Of a stretch of 64,000 nucleotides of DNA, positions 45,736 to 53,663 are shown piece by piece. The position numbers were made by a program, and so were the translations under genes. The notes below the pieces were generated by a model. It was given only the letters and a program-made list of their open reading frames with translations, made no database searches and was not told where the DNA came from. The stretch is from Candidatus Sphingomonas colombiensis. GTDB taxonomy: Bacteria > Pseudomonadota > Alphaproteobacteria > Sphingomonadales > Sphingomonadaceae. Each line of letters starts with the position of its first letter. The stretch's first letter is position 1. The DNA is taken from the NCBI GenBank assembly GCA_029202845.1, contig CP119315.1, forward strand, positions 2,883,001 through 2,947,000, read 5' to 3'.

Positions 45736-47238
45736 ATGTGGCAGCTTGGGCGCAATAAGGCTGCGGGAAAAGGCGACGGTAACGCCGACCTGCCGGACTT
45801 TCTTTTCGTTCTGCTTGCCGCGCTTGGCGCCTTTGCGTTTGTTATTGCGCTATCCTCGGCATTCAGGGACGGCGATACCGGCTGGCATATCGCCGCGGGG
45901 CGCTGGATCGTCGAGCATCGCGCCGTCCCGCATGTCGATCCTTTTTCCTTTTCCGCACGCGGCCGACCGTGGATCGCGCACGAATGGCTGTCCGAAGTCC
46001 TGATGTATGGCGCATGGCGTGCAGGCGGATGGGCGGGGCTGATCCTGTTGTTCAGCACGGCGACCGCAGTGCTTTACGCCATCGTTGCGCTCCACCTGCT
46101 TCGCTGGCAGCGCGCAGGGGCGGCGACGCTTAGTTTGCTCTATCTCTCGCTCGGGCTGATGCAGTCGCTGCTGGCGCGGCCGCATCTGATCGCCTTGCCG
46201 ATGCTCGCCGGATGGACGATCGCGCTGATGCGTGCGCGTGAGGGCGGGCGAGCGCCGCCGCTTGCGCTGGCGTTGCTGATGATCGTGTGGGCCAATGCCC
46301 ATGGCAGTTTCATCTTTGGATTGGCGCTGGCTGGCGGCTTCGGGCTGGAGGCGCTGTTTGCCGCTGCCCCGGCCGCCCGGCTCCGCGTGATACGACAATG
46401 GGGCGTGTTCGGGCTGGCGATATTCGCGGCCGCGCTGGCCACGCCTGCTGGCATCGAAGGGCTGCTATACCCGTTTCATGTCAACGGCCTGGCGCTGCTG
46501 CCGCTGATATCGGAATGGCGGCCGGCGAATTTCGGTCAGGTGAATTCGCTACAGATATTGTTGCTGAGCGGCCTGTTCTTCGTGCTGTTCCGTCCCATCC
46601 GCATCCCGGTGATGCGGTTGCTGATCCTGTTGGTCGCGCTGAACATCACCTTGGAGCACACGCGCAACCAGATGATATTGGTGACGTTGGCGGTGCTGAT
46701 CCTCGCCGAACCGATCGGGCGCGCCTGGGCGGAGGGCGCGGACCGGCCGCGCCCGGCGCTGCTGCCGCGCGTGTGGCGCGATCGTCGGCAGCTCGCGCCG
46801 ATGCTGGCGGTTGGGGTGTTGCTCTTCTGCGGTGCCACTTCATATCGCCTGTTCGTGCCGTTCGAGCGGCCCGATAGCTATGGTGTCCCGATGACGGCGC
46901 TACGCGCATTGCCGGCGGCGCTGCGCGACCAGCCGGTTTTCAACGAATATAGTTTTGGCGGGCTGCTCGCGTTCGAAGGGATCGCGCCATTCATCGACGG
47001 CCGCTCGGACATGTATGGCGACGAGTTCACCGTCGATTACTTCAAAATCGCGAAGGGAGACGTTGCGCGCTGGCGAGCGGCGGAAGCGAAGTGGAAATTC
47101 GCCTGGACGATCCTGCCGCCCGACAATCCGCTCGTAAAAGTTCTCGATCGCGATCGCGGATGGAAGCGGATTTACGCCGACAAATGGGCTGTCGTCCACG
47201 TCGCCCAGATGCGGCCGGGGCTCTCCGCCACCCGGTAA
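45736..47238 (+). CDS. multi-pass membrane protein, GT-C glycosyltransferase-like
   Basis: 500 residues with about ten hydrophobic segments. After the first helix comes DGDTGWHIAAGRWIVEHR, then VPHVDPFSFSARGRPWIAHE and WLSEVLMY, a loop with an acidic DGDTGWH motif that resembles the first extracytoplasmic loop of GT-C transferases. A soluble C-terminal domain follows (about 385-500; PVFNEYSFGGLLAFEGIAPF, DGRSDMYGDEF). Such proteins are usually annotated as hypothetical; a lipid-linked sugar transferase for envelope glycans or pilin glycosylation is only a guess. ATG 45736 follows GGGGGAGGG. It is divergent from flp. Confidence 0.6.
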   Translation: MWQLGRNKAAGKGDGNADLPDFLFVLLAALGAFAFVIALSSAFRDGDTGWHIAAGRWIVEHRAVPHVDPFSFSARGRPWIAHEWLSEVLMYGAWRAGGWAGLILLFSTATAVLYAIVALHLLRWQRAGAATLSLLYLSLGLMQSLLARPHLIALPMLAGWTIALMRAREGGRAPPLALALLMIVWANAHGSFIFGLALAGGFGLEALFAAAPAARLRVIRQWGVFGLAIFAAALATPAGIEGLLYPFHVNGLALLPLISEWRPANFGQVNSLQILLLSGLFFVLFRPIRIPVMRLLILLVALNITLEHTRNQMILVTLAVLILAEPIGRAWAEGADRPRPALLPRVWRDRRQLAPMLAVGVLLFCGATSYRLFVPFERPDSYGVPMTALRALPAALRDQPVFNEYSFGGLLAFEGIAPFIDGRSDMYGDEFTVDYFKIAKGDVARWRAAEAKWKFAWTILPPDNPLVKVLDRDRGWKRIYADKWAVVHVAQMRPGLSATR

Positions 47239-47355
47239 CCATCGAGCGCGATCCGCCGCACCGCCCCGATATGCCGCTATAATCTTCGGCCGTGGAGGGA
47301 AGCGCATTTCCATGCGACGTGGTGTGGGCATCCGTGCCCGCAGGGGATATGGAAA
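47239..47355. other. short spacer left of the tRNA-Arg fragment
   Basis: Nothing recognised: no gene, no convincing hairpin with a T tract. The spacer joins the core membrane-protein gene to the integration scar. Confidence 0.4.
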
Positions 47356-47398
47356 TGGCGCGCCCGGCAGGTTTCGAACCTGGGGCCTCTGCCTTTGG
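47356..47398 (-). other. 3' half of a tRNA-Arg gene, attachment-site scar
   Basis: Read on the minus strand, the anticodon-stem 3' side GGCAG, variable AGGCC, T arm CCAGG-TTCGAAA-CCTGC, acceptor CGGGCGC, discriminator G and CCA are in order. The 5' half (acceptor, D arm, anticodon stem) is absent: the sequence to the right is unrelated. The half best resembles tRNA-Arg(CCG) as I remember it from E. coli. A stranded 3' tRNA half is the usual product of integration by a tyrosine recombinase, and integrase remnants follow. Confidence 0.8.
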
Positions 47399-47533
47399 AA
47401 CGCGGCAAAAACGGGATTTTGATGTCCCTCGTCATCAATAAATATCAATTAAAAATAATATTTTATATAAATATGCTCACGCTCGTTCCCGGCCGGTCAT
47501 AGCCATATATTTGACAAGTTTGGTGGCCTTGCG

Positions 47534-47815
47534 TTGGCAAAACTCCTCACAGAAACGTCGCTTGCGACCCGAGCGGTAAGAACGAAACTCAAGCCAGGAA
47601 GATACTGGCGGCAGCTCGATTCCGATGTCCACATTGGTTACCGCAAAGCCAAGCTTGGGGTTGGTGGTTGGTGTGCGCCTATCTCGGCGAAGGTCGCTAC
47701 TCGCAGTCGGTTATCGGACACGAGTGTCGAGATGATCGAGAAACACTACAGTTACTATATCGCTGACGGATTGGAGGAGATTGCCGCGCGGGCGATTGTG
47801 CCACTGCCATCATAG
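47534..47815 (+). pseudogene. tyrosine integrase, internally deleted remnant
   Basis: The N-terminal part (AKLLTETSLATRAVRTKLKP, then RQLDSDVHIGYRKAKLG) resembles the arm-binding domain of phage/island integrases. It continues in the next frame as CAYLGEGRYSQSVIG. The C-terminal end SVEMIEKHYSYYIADGLEE carries the region of the catalytic Tyr. The central catalytic domain with the Arg-His-Arg residues is missing, so an internal deletion plus a frameshift has joined the two ends. The only start is TTG 47534. It lies 136 bases from the tRNA half. Confidence 0.8.
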
Positions 47816-48077
47816 AACGGGAATGTACCGGCGTTGGCAGGGTTGCCCCGATCCCGGCAAACTCGATTGCGCGAAGTTGTCCGAAACGTTGTGCGATTTG
47901 GGAAACTTGCCATATCCGGCAGCGAGCGAGGGGGCCGTTTTCGCTGTGTGAGAGGGGCCCCAAAAATACTCTCGAATGTCATTTAAAATATTGTAATATA
48001 AATACTTAGTCCGTACCCATCTTTGCTGGTTTGACGAAATCCGGTTAGTATTCCGTCCAGCTTGCGGACAGCAGGAA
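47816..48077. other. AT-rich spacer between integrase remnants
   Basis: A 262-base stretch with an AT-rich core (47960-48020). No gene is supported; a minus-strand frame with a hydrophobic start (to 48118) is antisense to the second remnant and was rejected. It probably carried the promoter of the second integrase. Confidence 0.4.
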
Positions 48078-48182
48078 ATGGCAAGAACGCTCAAGGAAAT
48101 CAGGATCCAGGATCGCACCGCGCGCGCCAGCCTGGCGCCGCGATGTCGGCCATCAGGCGCCGCTCGAAATGGTTTGGGCTAG
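48078..48182 (+). pseudogene. N-terminal fragment of a second integrase
   Basis: ATG 48078, behind CAGGAA, reads MARTLKEIRIQDRTARASLA then PR before homology stops and a TAG ends the frame after 34 codons. The start resembles the N-terminal arm of tyrosine integrases (M-A-R-T-x-R-E-x-R-I-x-D-R-T-A-R) and is related to, but not a copy of, the first remnant. Its TAG shares the CTAG with the convergent LysR stop, so the LysR segment replaced the rest of the integrase. Confidence 0.65.
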
Positions 48183-49069
48183 GCGGCGCATTCGGCGGCA
48201 AGGAAATCGAGCAATGCGCGAACCGATGGCAACAGTCCGCGCCGCGACGGGAAGATGGCGTGGACGATCTCGTTGGGGGGGCGCCAATTCGGCAGGACCT
48301 TCATCAGCCTTCCGGCCTGAAGGTCATCCAGCACCGCCATCGTCGGCAGGCGCACCGCACCGACGCCCGCCAGCGCGGCTTCGCGCAGGACCGCCATATC
48401 GTCGATGACGAGGCGTGGTTTGTGGCGCACCTCGGCCACGCTGCCGTCGACATGGATCAGATGCCAGCGATGTTCGCTTGAAGGCGAGCGTGAATCGAGA
48501 CTGGGGAGGGCGGTGAGATCGGCGGGGGTCGCGATGAGCCGGCCGTGGAGCAATGCCGGGCTGGCGACGATATGGATCGTCCGCTCGTCGAAACGCCGCA
48601 TGACCAGATCGCTCTCAGTCAGCGGCGGCGGCCGGACACGAATGGCGAGATCGAAACCTTCACCGATCACATCGACGCGCCGATTGGTGCTTTCGACATG
48701 CAGCTCGACCTCAGGGTAATGCGCCATGAAACGCGCGAGCAGTTCGCCGAACTGGAACGCTAGCAGCGCGGTTGGGCAGCTGAGTCGTACAATGCCGCAC
48801 GGGTCGGCGCGCGACTGGTCGATTACGATCTGGGCCGCCTCCGCCTCGACCAGCATGGCGAGGCAGCGGCGGTAATATTCCTGGCCGATCTCGGTGATCG
48901 AGAAGCTTCTGGTCGAGCGCTGGATCAGCCGGACGCCTAACCGATCTTCTAGCAGACCGATGCGACGGCTAATTTTCGATTTCTGCAACCCCAGCGCGCG
49001 TGCGGCAGCGGTGAACCCGCCATGATCGACCGCCTGCACGAATAGATAGAGGTCATTGAGGTCTTGCAT
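48179..49069 (-). CDS. LysR family transcriptional regulator
   Basis: 296 residues. The N-terminal winged helix-turn-helix reads DLYLFVQAVDHGGFTAAARA then LGLQKSKISRRIGLLEDRLG; the effector-binding domain follows (about 90-290). The closest type is the group that controls quinone- or electrophile-responsive genes, in my reading. It is divergent from the first pirin gene with a 109-base spacer containing a perfect palindrome, so it probably regulates the pirin-isochorismatase-OsmC genes. Confidence 0.94.
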   Translation of the reverse strand: MQDLNDLYLFVQAVDHGGFTAAARALGLQKSKISRRIGLLEDRLGVRLIQRSTRSFSITEIGQEYYRRCLAMLVEAEAAQIVIDQSRADPCGIVRLSCPTALLAFQFGELLARFMAHYPEVELHVESTNRRVDVIGEGFDLAIRVRPPPLTESDLVMRRFDERTIHIVASPALLHGRLIATPADLTALPSLDSRSPSSEHRWHLIHVDGSVAEVRHKPRLVIDDMAVLREAALAGVGAVRLPTMAVLDDLQAGRLMKVLPNWRPPNEIVHAIFPSRRGLLPSVRALLDFLAAECAA

Positions 49070-49070
49070 T

Positions 49071-49086
49071 GTCCTATTGATAGGAC
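49071..49086. promoter_or_regulatory. palindromic LysR operator candidate
   Basis: GTCCTAT-TG-ATAGGAC is a perfect 16-base palindrome beginning two bases upstream of the LysR start codon, in the divergent spacer to the pirin gene. LysR regulators bind such dyads and autoregulate. A related half, GGACTGACTGTCC, follows at 49082-49094. Confidence 0.55.
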
Positions 49087-49178
49087 TGACTGTCCAAAAT
49101 CACAATCTGGCGGCGTGATTGTCTTGCACCCATAATTTGCTCGTTCCCGCGACCAGATCGCGGATGAGGAGAAGCGAT

Positions 49179-50054
49179 ATGAAGACGATCCTGGGGCGCT
49201 ACAGCAATCCGAACCGGCATTGGGTCGGTGATGGCTTTCCGGTGCGGTCGTTGTTTTCGTACAACGCGCTCGGTGAGCAGATCAGCCCGTTCCTGCTACT
49301 CGATTTCGCCGGCCCACATTATTTCGAGCCTGGCACGGGCGTGGCGCCGCGTGGCGTCGGTGAACATCCGCATCGTGGGTTCGAGACGGTGACGATCGTT
49401 TATGAGGGCGAGGTTTCGCATCGGGATTCGACCGGCAAGGGCGGCACGATTGGCCCCGGCGATGTCCAGTGGATGACCGCTGGCGGCGGCATTCTGCATG
49501 AGGAGTTCCACTCGCCGGGCTTCAGCAGGTCAGGCGGCCCGTTCCGCATGATCCAGCTCTGGGTAAACCTGCCGGCAAAGGACAAGATGGTGACGCCCGG
49601 TTATCAGGCGATCAACAGCGCTGATATTCCAGTCGTCTCTTTGCCCGATGGCGCCGGGAAGGCGCGGATCATCGCCGGCGAGTTCGCGGGAACCAAAGGG
49701 CCGGCGCGCACCTTCACGCCCATCAACATGTGGGATCTGCGCCTGACGGCGGGGGGCTCGGTGAAGCTCGATCTGCCGCAAGGACATACCGCCGCGATCA
49801 TCGTGCTGTCCGGGCACGTCACCGTGGGCGGCAGTCAGGCGGCCGGCGAAGCCGAGATGGTGCTGCTCTCGCGTGATGGCGATGGCACCACGATCGACGC
49901 CGATGGCGATGCCATGTTGCTGGTGCTGACCGGAGAACCGATCGACGAGCCGATCGTCGGCTATGGTCCGTTCGTGATGAACAGCGAAACCGAGATTCGC
50001 GAAGCGGTCGACGATTTTAACAGTGGCCGCTTTGGTCGGATGATGACCGCCTGA
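49179..50054 (+). CDS. pirin family protein
   Basis: 291 residues, bicupin. The metal ligands expected from human pirin are kept: His63 and His65 (GEHPHRGFE), His107 and Glu109 (ILHEEFH). Pirins bind iron; some are quercetinases, others redox-sensing cofactors. ATG 49179 follows GAGGAGAAG; the longer frame from 49119 runs into the promoter region. It is the first gene of the plus-strand cluster. Confidence 0.93.
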   Translation: MKTILGRYSNPNRHWVGDGFPVRSLFSYNALGEQISPFLLLDFAGPHYFEPGTGVAPRGVGEHPHRGFETVTIVYEGEVSHRDSTGKGGTIGPGDVQWMTAGGGILHEEFHSPGFSRSGGPFRMIQLWVNLPAKDKMVTPGYQAINSADIPVVSLPDGAGKARIIAGEFAGTKGPARTFTPINMWDLRLTAGGSVKLDLPQGHTAAIIVLSGHVTVGGSQAAGEAEMVLLSRDGDGTTIDADGDAMLLVLTGEPIDEPIVGYGPFVMNSETEIREAVDDFNSGRFGRMMTA

Positions 50055-50096
50055 TCCGGCAAATGAACAGACAAATTCAAGCAAGGAGTGAGTGCA

Positions 50097-50729
50097 ATGA
50101 CCAGTGAGGCAATTCGCGATCCCGCGACCGATCACCTGCTGACGCCGGAGAATTCGGCGTTCATCATCATTGACTATCAGCCGGTCCAGGTTTCCTCGAT
50201 CCGTTCGAGTGATCGGCGCGAACTGGTGTTCAACATCGTCAACACCGCCCGCGCCGCCGTGAATTACAGTTTGCCGATTATCCATTCGACGGTGAACGTG
50301 GCGACGGGTCGCAACAAGCCGCCGATCGCCGAGATCCAGGAGGTACTCGGCCACCTTCCCGTTTATGATCGGACAACGATCAACGCTTGGGAAGATATCG
50401 AGTTCAAGCGAGCGGTTGAGGCCACCGGTCGCCGGAAACTGATCATGACGGCGCTATGGACCGAAGCCTGCCTCGCGTTCCCTGCGCTGGATGCGCTGAA
50501 AGAGGGTTATGATGTCTATGTGGTGGTTGATGCGGTCGGCGGCACCTCGGTCGCGGCGCATGAGGCCGCGCTGCGCCGCATCGAACAGGCGGGTGGCAAG
50601 CTGATCAGCAAGACTCAACTCTATTGCGAGCTGCAGCGTGATTGGGCGCGCGCTGAAACCGTGCCCGGCTTCATGCATGTCTTCGAGAATTGGGACGGAT
50701 CGAACCCGGAGAAGGATTTCAAGGGCTGA
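50097..50729 (+). CDS. isochorismatase-like hydrolase (YcaC type)
   Basis: 210 residues. The cysteine-hydrolase fold shows FIIIDYQPV with catalytic Asp26, the segment TTINAWEDIEFKRAVEATGR, and LWTEACLAFPALDAL with catalytic Cys125. A late GGTSVAAHEAALRRIEQAG helix matches YcaC-type proteins, whose substrate is unknown, rather than true isochorismatases. ATG 50097 is eight bases after AAGGAG. It lies between two pirin genes. Confidence 0.92.
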   Translation: MTSEAIRDPATDHLLTPENSAFIIIDYQPVQVSSIRSSDRRELVFNIVNTARAAVNYSLPIIHSTVNVATGRNKPPIAEIQEVLGHLPVYDRTTINAWEDIEFKRAVEATGRRKLIMTALWTEACLAFPALDALKEGYDVYVVVDAVGGTSVAAHEAALRRIEQAGGKLISKTQLYCELQRDWARAETVPGFMHVFENWDGSNPEKDFKG

Positions 50730-50777
50730 GCGATCAGCCGATCCCCGCAATCGTGGTGGTGAATTAGGAGAGGGCAA

Positions 50778-51656
50778 ATGACTATCGAACGCATCATCGA
50801 CCGACGCAGCCGGGATCTGGGCGGCGGCTTCATCGTCGGCCGCGTGCTGCCGTTCCACGCGCGCCGGATGGTCGGCCCCTTCATCTTCTTCGATCATCTG
50901 GGGCCACTCGAACTTGCGTCGGGCATTCCGCGCTCGCTCGATGTGCGGCCGCATCCGCACATCGGGCTCGCAACCGTCACTTATCTCTATGCCGGCGCGA
51001 TCACTCACCGCGACAGCCTGGGCTATCATCAGGAGATCCGCCCCGGCGAGGTCAACTGGATGGTCGCGGGCAGCGGCATCACCCATAGCGAACGGCTGGA
51101 ATATGCGCGGACCCACGGTGCCAATATGCACGGCATCCAGGCGTGGGTGGCACTCCCCCTCGACGCGGAGGAAAGTGATCCCACCTTCGATCATCACGAA
51201 GGGGCGGACTTGCCCGAATGGGATGAGGATGGGGTACGCGGACGGCTGATCGCCGGCCAAACCGACGGCATGAAGGCTGCGGTACGGGTCCATTCGCCGC
51301 TGTCCTACCAGCATTGGGAAATGGCGCCGGGCGCGCGGCGTTCGGTTGGCGGAACCTATCCGGAGCGCGCCGTCTATTGTGCCAGCGGCGAGATCGAGGT
51401 TGACGGCACGGTGCTGGCCGCGGGCCAAATGGCGGTGCTGGCCGGGCGTGACGGCGTCGACGTGCTCGCGCGCCAGCCGGCGACGGTGATGGTGATGGGC
51501 GGCGAGCCGATCGGCGAGCGCTTCCTGCTGTGGAATTTCGTGTCCTCATCGAAGGAGCGGCTGGAGCAGGCGGCCGAGGACTGGCGGCAACAGCGCATGA
51601 AGCTGCCGGTGGGCGACGATCGGGAATATATCCCGATGCCGGAAATGCCGGCATGA
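50778..51656 (+). CDS. second pirin family protein
   Basis: 292 residues, bicupin. The metal ligands are His59, His61 (RPHPHIGLATV), His103 and Glu105 (GITHSERLE). It differs from the first pirin in the C-terminal cupin and tail (FVSSSKERLEQAAEDWRQQR), so it is a distant paralogue, not a recent duplicate. A GAGAGGG purine run precedes ATG 50778. Confidence 0.93.
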   Translation: MTIERIIDRRSRDLGGGFIVGRVLPFHARRMVGPFIFFDHLGPLELASGIPRSLDVRPHPHIGLATVTYLYAGAITHRDSLGYHQEIRPGEVNWMVAGSGITHSERLEYARTHGANMHGIQAWVALPLDAEESDPTFDHHEGADLPEWDEDGVRGRLIAGQTDGMKAAVRVHSPLSYQHWEMAPGARRSVGGTYPERAVYCASGEIEVDGTVLAAGQMAVLAGRDGVDVLARQPATVMVMGGEPIGERFLLWNFVSSSKERLEQAAEDWRQQRMKLPVGDDREYIPMPEMPA

Positions 51657-51699
51657 TCCGGGCAGATGGGCGCGTGATGCACGAAAGGGAGAAAAGACG

Positions 51700-52038
51700 G
51701 TGAGCGATATCATTGTCACCAAGGAGGACGGCGATCGCCACGGCCGCTATGTGGCCCGTGTCACGGGGATCGCAGCGGAAGCGGAACTTACCTTCACCCA
51801 TCGTGGGCCGGGCCTGATCAGCGCGGATCATACCGGCGCGCCCGACGCGTTGAAAGGTACCGGTGCCGCAGCGGCGCTGGTCGATTACCTCATCGCCGAT
51901 GCGCGGGAGAACGGGTTCAGGATTATCCCGCTATGCCCCTATGTCCGTGCGCGATACGAAAAGCATCCCGAGTGGCAGGACGTGATGACGGTTGCTCCAG
52001 GCGAAATGCCCCGGATCGGAAGCGGAGAGAGAAAATGA
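51700..52038 (+). CDS. GNAT-type N-acetyltransferase (YjdJ/NATD1-like)
   Basis: 112 residues. It has the short GNAT core: YVARVTGIAAEAELTF, a loop, the acetyl-CoA-binding segment GTGAAAALVDYLIADAREN with a reduced R/Q-x-x-G-x-G/A motif, and IIPLCPYVRARYEKHPEW. This size and ending match the small GCN5-related family (NATD1/YidJ type) that binds acetyl-CoA and has unknown acceptors. Start GTG 51700 has GGGAGAAAA upstream. Confidence 0.85.
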   Translation: MSDIIVTKEDGDRHGRYVARVTGIAAEAELTFTHRGPGLISADHTGAPDALKGTGAAAALVDYLIADARENGFRIIPLCPYVRARYEKHPEWQDVMTVAPGEMPRIGSGERK

Positions 52039-52124
52039 CCGGCATCTCCGTCGCAGTAGTGTCGCTTAAGCAGGCGTTCGTGGCCGGTTTTGTCGCCAGG
52101 ATCATGCGTGCAGGGAGCTAGGCA

Positions 52125-52544
52125 ATGGCAGAGAAGACGGTGGCGAGGGTCCATGATGCGCAGGGTAGTCCGCTCGCGGTGGCGATCGACGTATCCGGTC
52201 ACCATATATTCGGCGACGAGCCGATCGCGCGTGGCGGAGCTAATCTTGGCCCAACGCCCTATGATTTGCTGACCGCAGCCTTGGCGCAATGTACGGCGAT
52301 AACCGTGCGTTGGTTCGCCCGACAGCATGATTGGCCGCTCGAGCATGTCGAGGTGGAGGTAGAGCACGGCAAGCGGTTGGAGGCGGGTTCCGACGAGACT
52401 ATCGACGAATTCCGCAAGAAGGTTGTCCTGACCGGTCCGCGACTGACGAACGAGCAGCGGTTGAAACTGTTTAACGTCGCTGAGAATTGCCCGGTCCACA
52501 AGACGCTCACGGGAACGATCAGGATTCGAACGGTGGTAGCGTAA
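52125..52544 (+). CDS. OsmC family peroxidase
   Basis: 139 residues. The OsmC/Ohr fold shows LLTAALAQCTAITVRWFARQ with Cys56 and ENCPVHKTL with Cys122, the redox-active pair. Such proteins reduce organic hydroperoxides using a dithiol. It closes the pirin cluster and supports an electrophile or peroxide response. A start at ATG 52125 follows GGAG by several bases; the 86 bases before it hold no clear gene. Confidence 0.93.
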   Translation: MAEKTVARVHDAQGSPLAVAIDVSGHHIFGDEPIARGGANLGPTPYDLLTAALAQCTAITVRWFARQHDWPLEHVEVEVEHGKRLEAGSDETIDEFRKKVVLTGPRLTNEQRLKLFNVAENCPVHKTLTGTIRIRTVVA

Positions 52545-52558
52545 CCTTAGAGCCCGTC

Positions 52559-53515
52559 GGCTCTGTTGCATAACAAGTTGATGGATTCGCTTGTTATAGA
52601 TGGACGGGATGCCCAAGCCGACGCCCGCACAGTATCGCACGACCAATTGGCCCGAGTATAATGTTGCGCTGAAGCGGCGCGGTTCAGTGGAAGTGTGGTT
52701 TGATCCTGGGATGGATTGGTTCGCGGCGGCGGACGGCCGTCCTGGTCGACTGCAGCGATTTTCCGATCGCGTGATCGAGTTCTGTCTCACGCTGAAGGGG
52801 CTGTTACATCTGTCGCTGCGGTAAGTGACGGGCCTGTTTGCCAGTCTTCTCAGGATGGACTGGCGGGTGCCGGATTATACGACGCTGTGCCGCCGGCAGG
52901 AGACCTTGTCGGTGGACCGGGGCGGGAGACCCAGCACCGGTGGCCTGCACCTTCTGGTCGACAGCACCGGGATCAAGATGACGGGCGAAGGCGCGTGGAA
53001 AACAAGGAAGCACGGTGCGTCTTGTCGTCGCCAGTGACGCAAGGTGCACATCGCGATAGATGCGCAGAGCCGGGACATTCGGGCGATCGCAGTCAGGGTC
53101 AATGCGGTAGGCGATGGCGCCTATGACACTCGCGACTGCCACGCGGCCATCGACGAACATGGTGCCGATCCGGTCATTCCGGTTCGCCGCAATGGCAAGA
53201 CGTGGATAAAGAAGGGGCCCGGCGTCGATGCCCGCAATGAAGCGCTGCGCGCCATCAAGCGGCTTGCCCGCACCGTCTGGAAGAAGCGGAACCACTACCA
53301 CCGCAGCAGCCTGGTCGAAACCAAGATGCACTGTTTCAAGCTGCTTGGCGAGCGTGTCGCCGCGCGCACTTTCCACCGTCAGGCAACGGAGCTCAAAGTC
53401 CGCGCCACAATCCTCAATCGCTTCTCCGAAATAGGAGCGCCGAACACGGTCCGCATCGCATAATGATCACGAATAACGAGTTGCTTACGCTGGCTCGACG
53501 TTATGCAACAAAGCC
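52559..53515 (+). mobile_element. IS5-type insertion sequence, inactive
   Basis: Terminal inverted repeats GGCTCTGTTGCATAAC (52559-52574) and its complement GTTATGCAACAAAGCC (53500-53515) match at 15 of 16 positions and enclose a damaged transposase. The length (about 957 bases) fits IS5 family members allowing for an internal deletion. I could not see a clear target duplication. The right end lies 14 bases from tRNA-Arg(TCT). Confidence 0.85.
52600..53463 (+). pseudogene. IS5 family transposase, with two nonsense codons
   Basis: One frame runs through PAQYRTTNWPEYNVALKRRG, then the first TAA (52822-52824) where Gln is expected (LSLR-stop-VTGLFASLLRM), then DWRVPDYTTLCRRQ, GGLHLLVDSTGIKM, then TGA (53035-53037) where Trp is expected (RRQ-stop-RKVHIAID). 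It ends with VGDGAYDTRDCHAAIDEHGA, and LVETKMHCFKLLGERV. The catalytic Asp blocks (LVDSTG, DGAYD) and the Glu (VETKM) remain. A stretch is missing between VRVN and AVGDGAYD. Confidence 0.88.
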
Positions 53516-53529
53516 CTTTTACACAGGAC

Positions 53530-53606
53530 TGGCGCGCCCGGCAGGATTCGAACCTGCGACCCCAAGCTTAGAAGGCTCGTGCTCTATCCAACTGAGCTAC
53601 GGGCGC
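53530..53606 (-). tRNA. tRNA-Arg (anticodon TCT)
   Basis: Read on the minus strand the gene starts GCGCCCGTAGCTCAG and ends with CGGGCGC, G and encoded CCA. The anticodon loop CTTCTAA gives TCT (reads AGA). T loop TTCGAAT. Its T arm and acceptor share the run GGCGCGCCCGGCAGG with the tRNA half at 47356. Confidence 0.97.
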
Positions 53607-53663
53607 CCGCTGATGCGCCTAGCGCGGATTGCGGGCGAGCGAAACTGGTTGCATCATGCCAAT

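Noticed and set aside
47356..47398. Functional tRNA-Arg at this site
   Set aside because: Only the 3' half exists; acceptor 5' strand and D arm are absent to the right.
47810..48118. Minus-strand frame with a signal-peptide-like start
   Set aside because: Antisense to the second integrase remnant and AT-rich spacer; no domain and no ribosome site.
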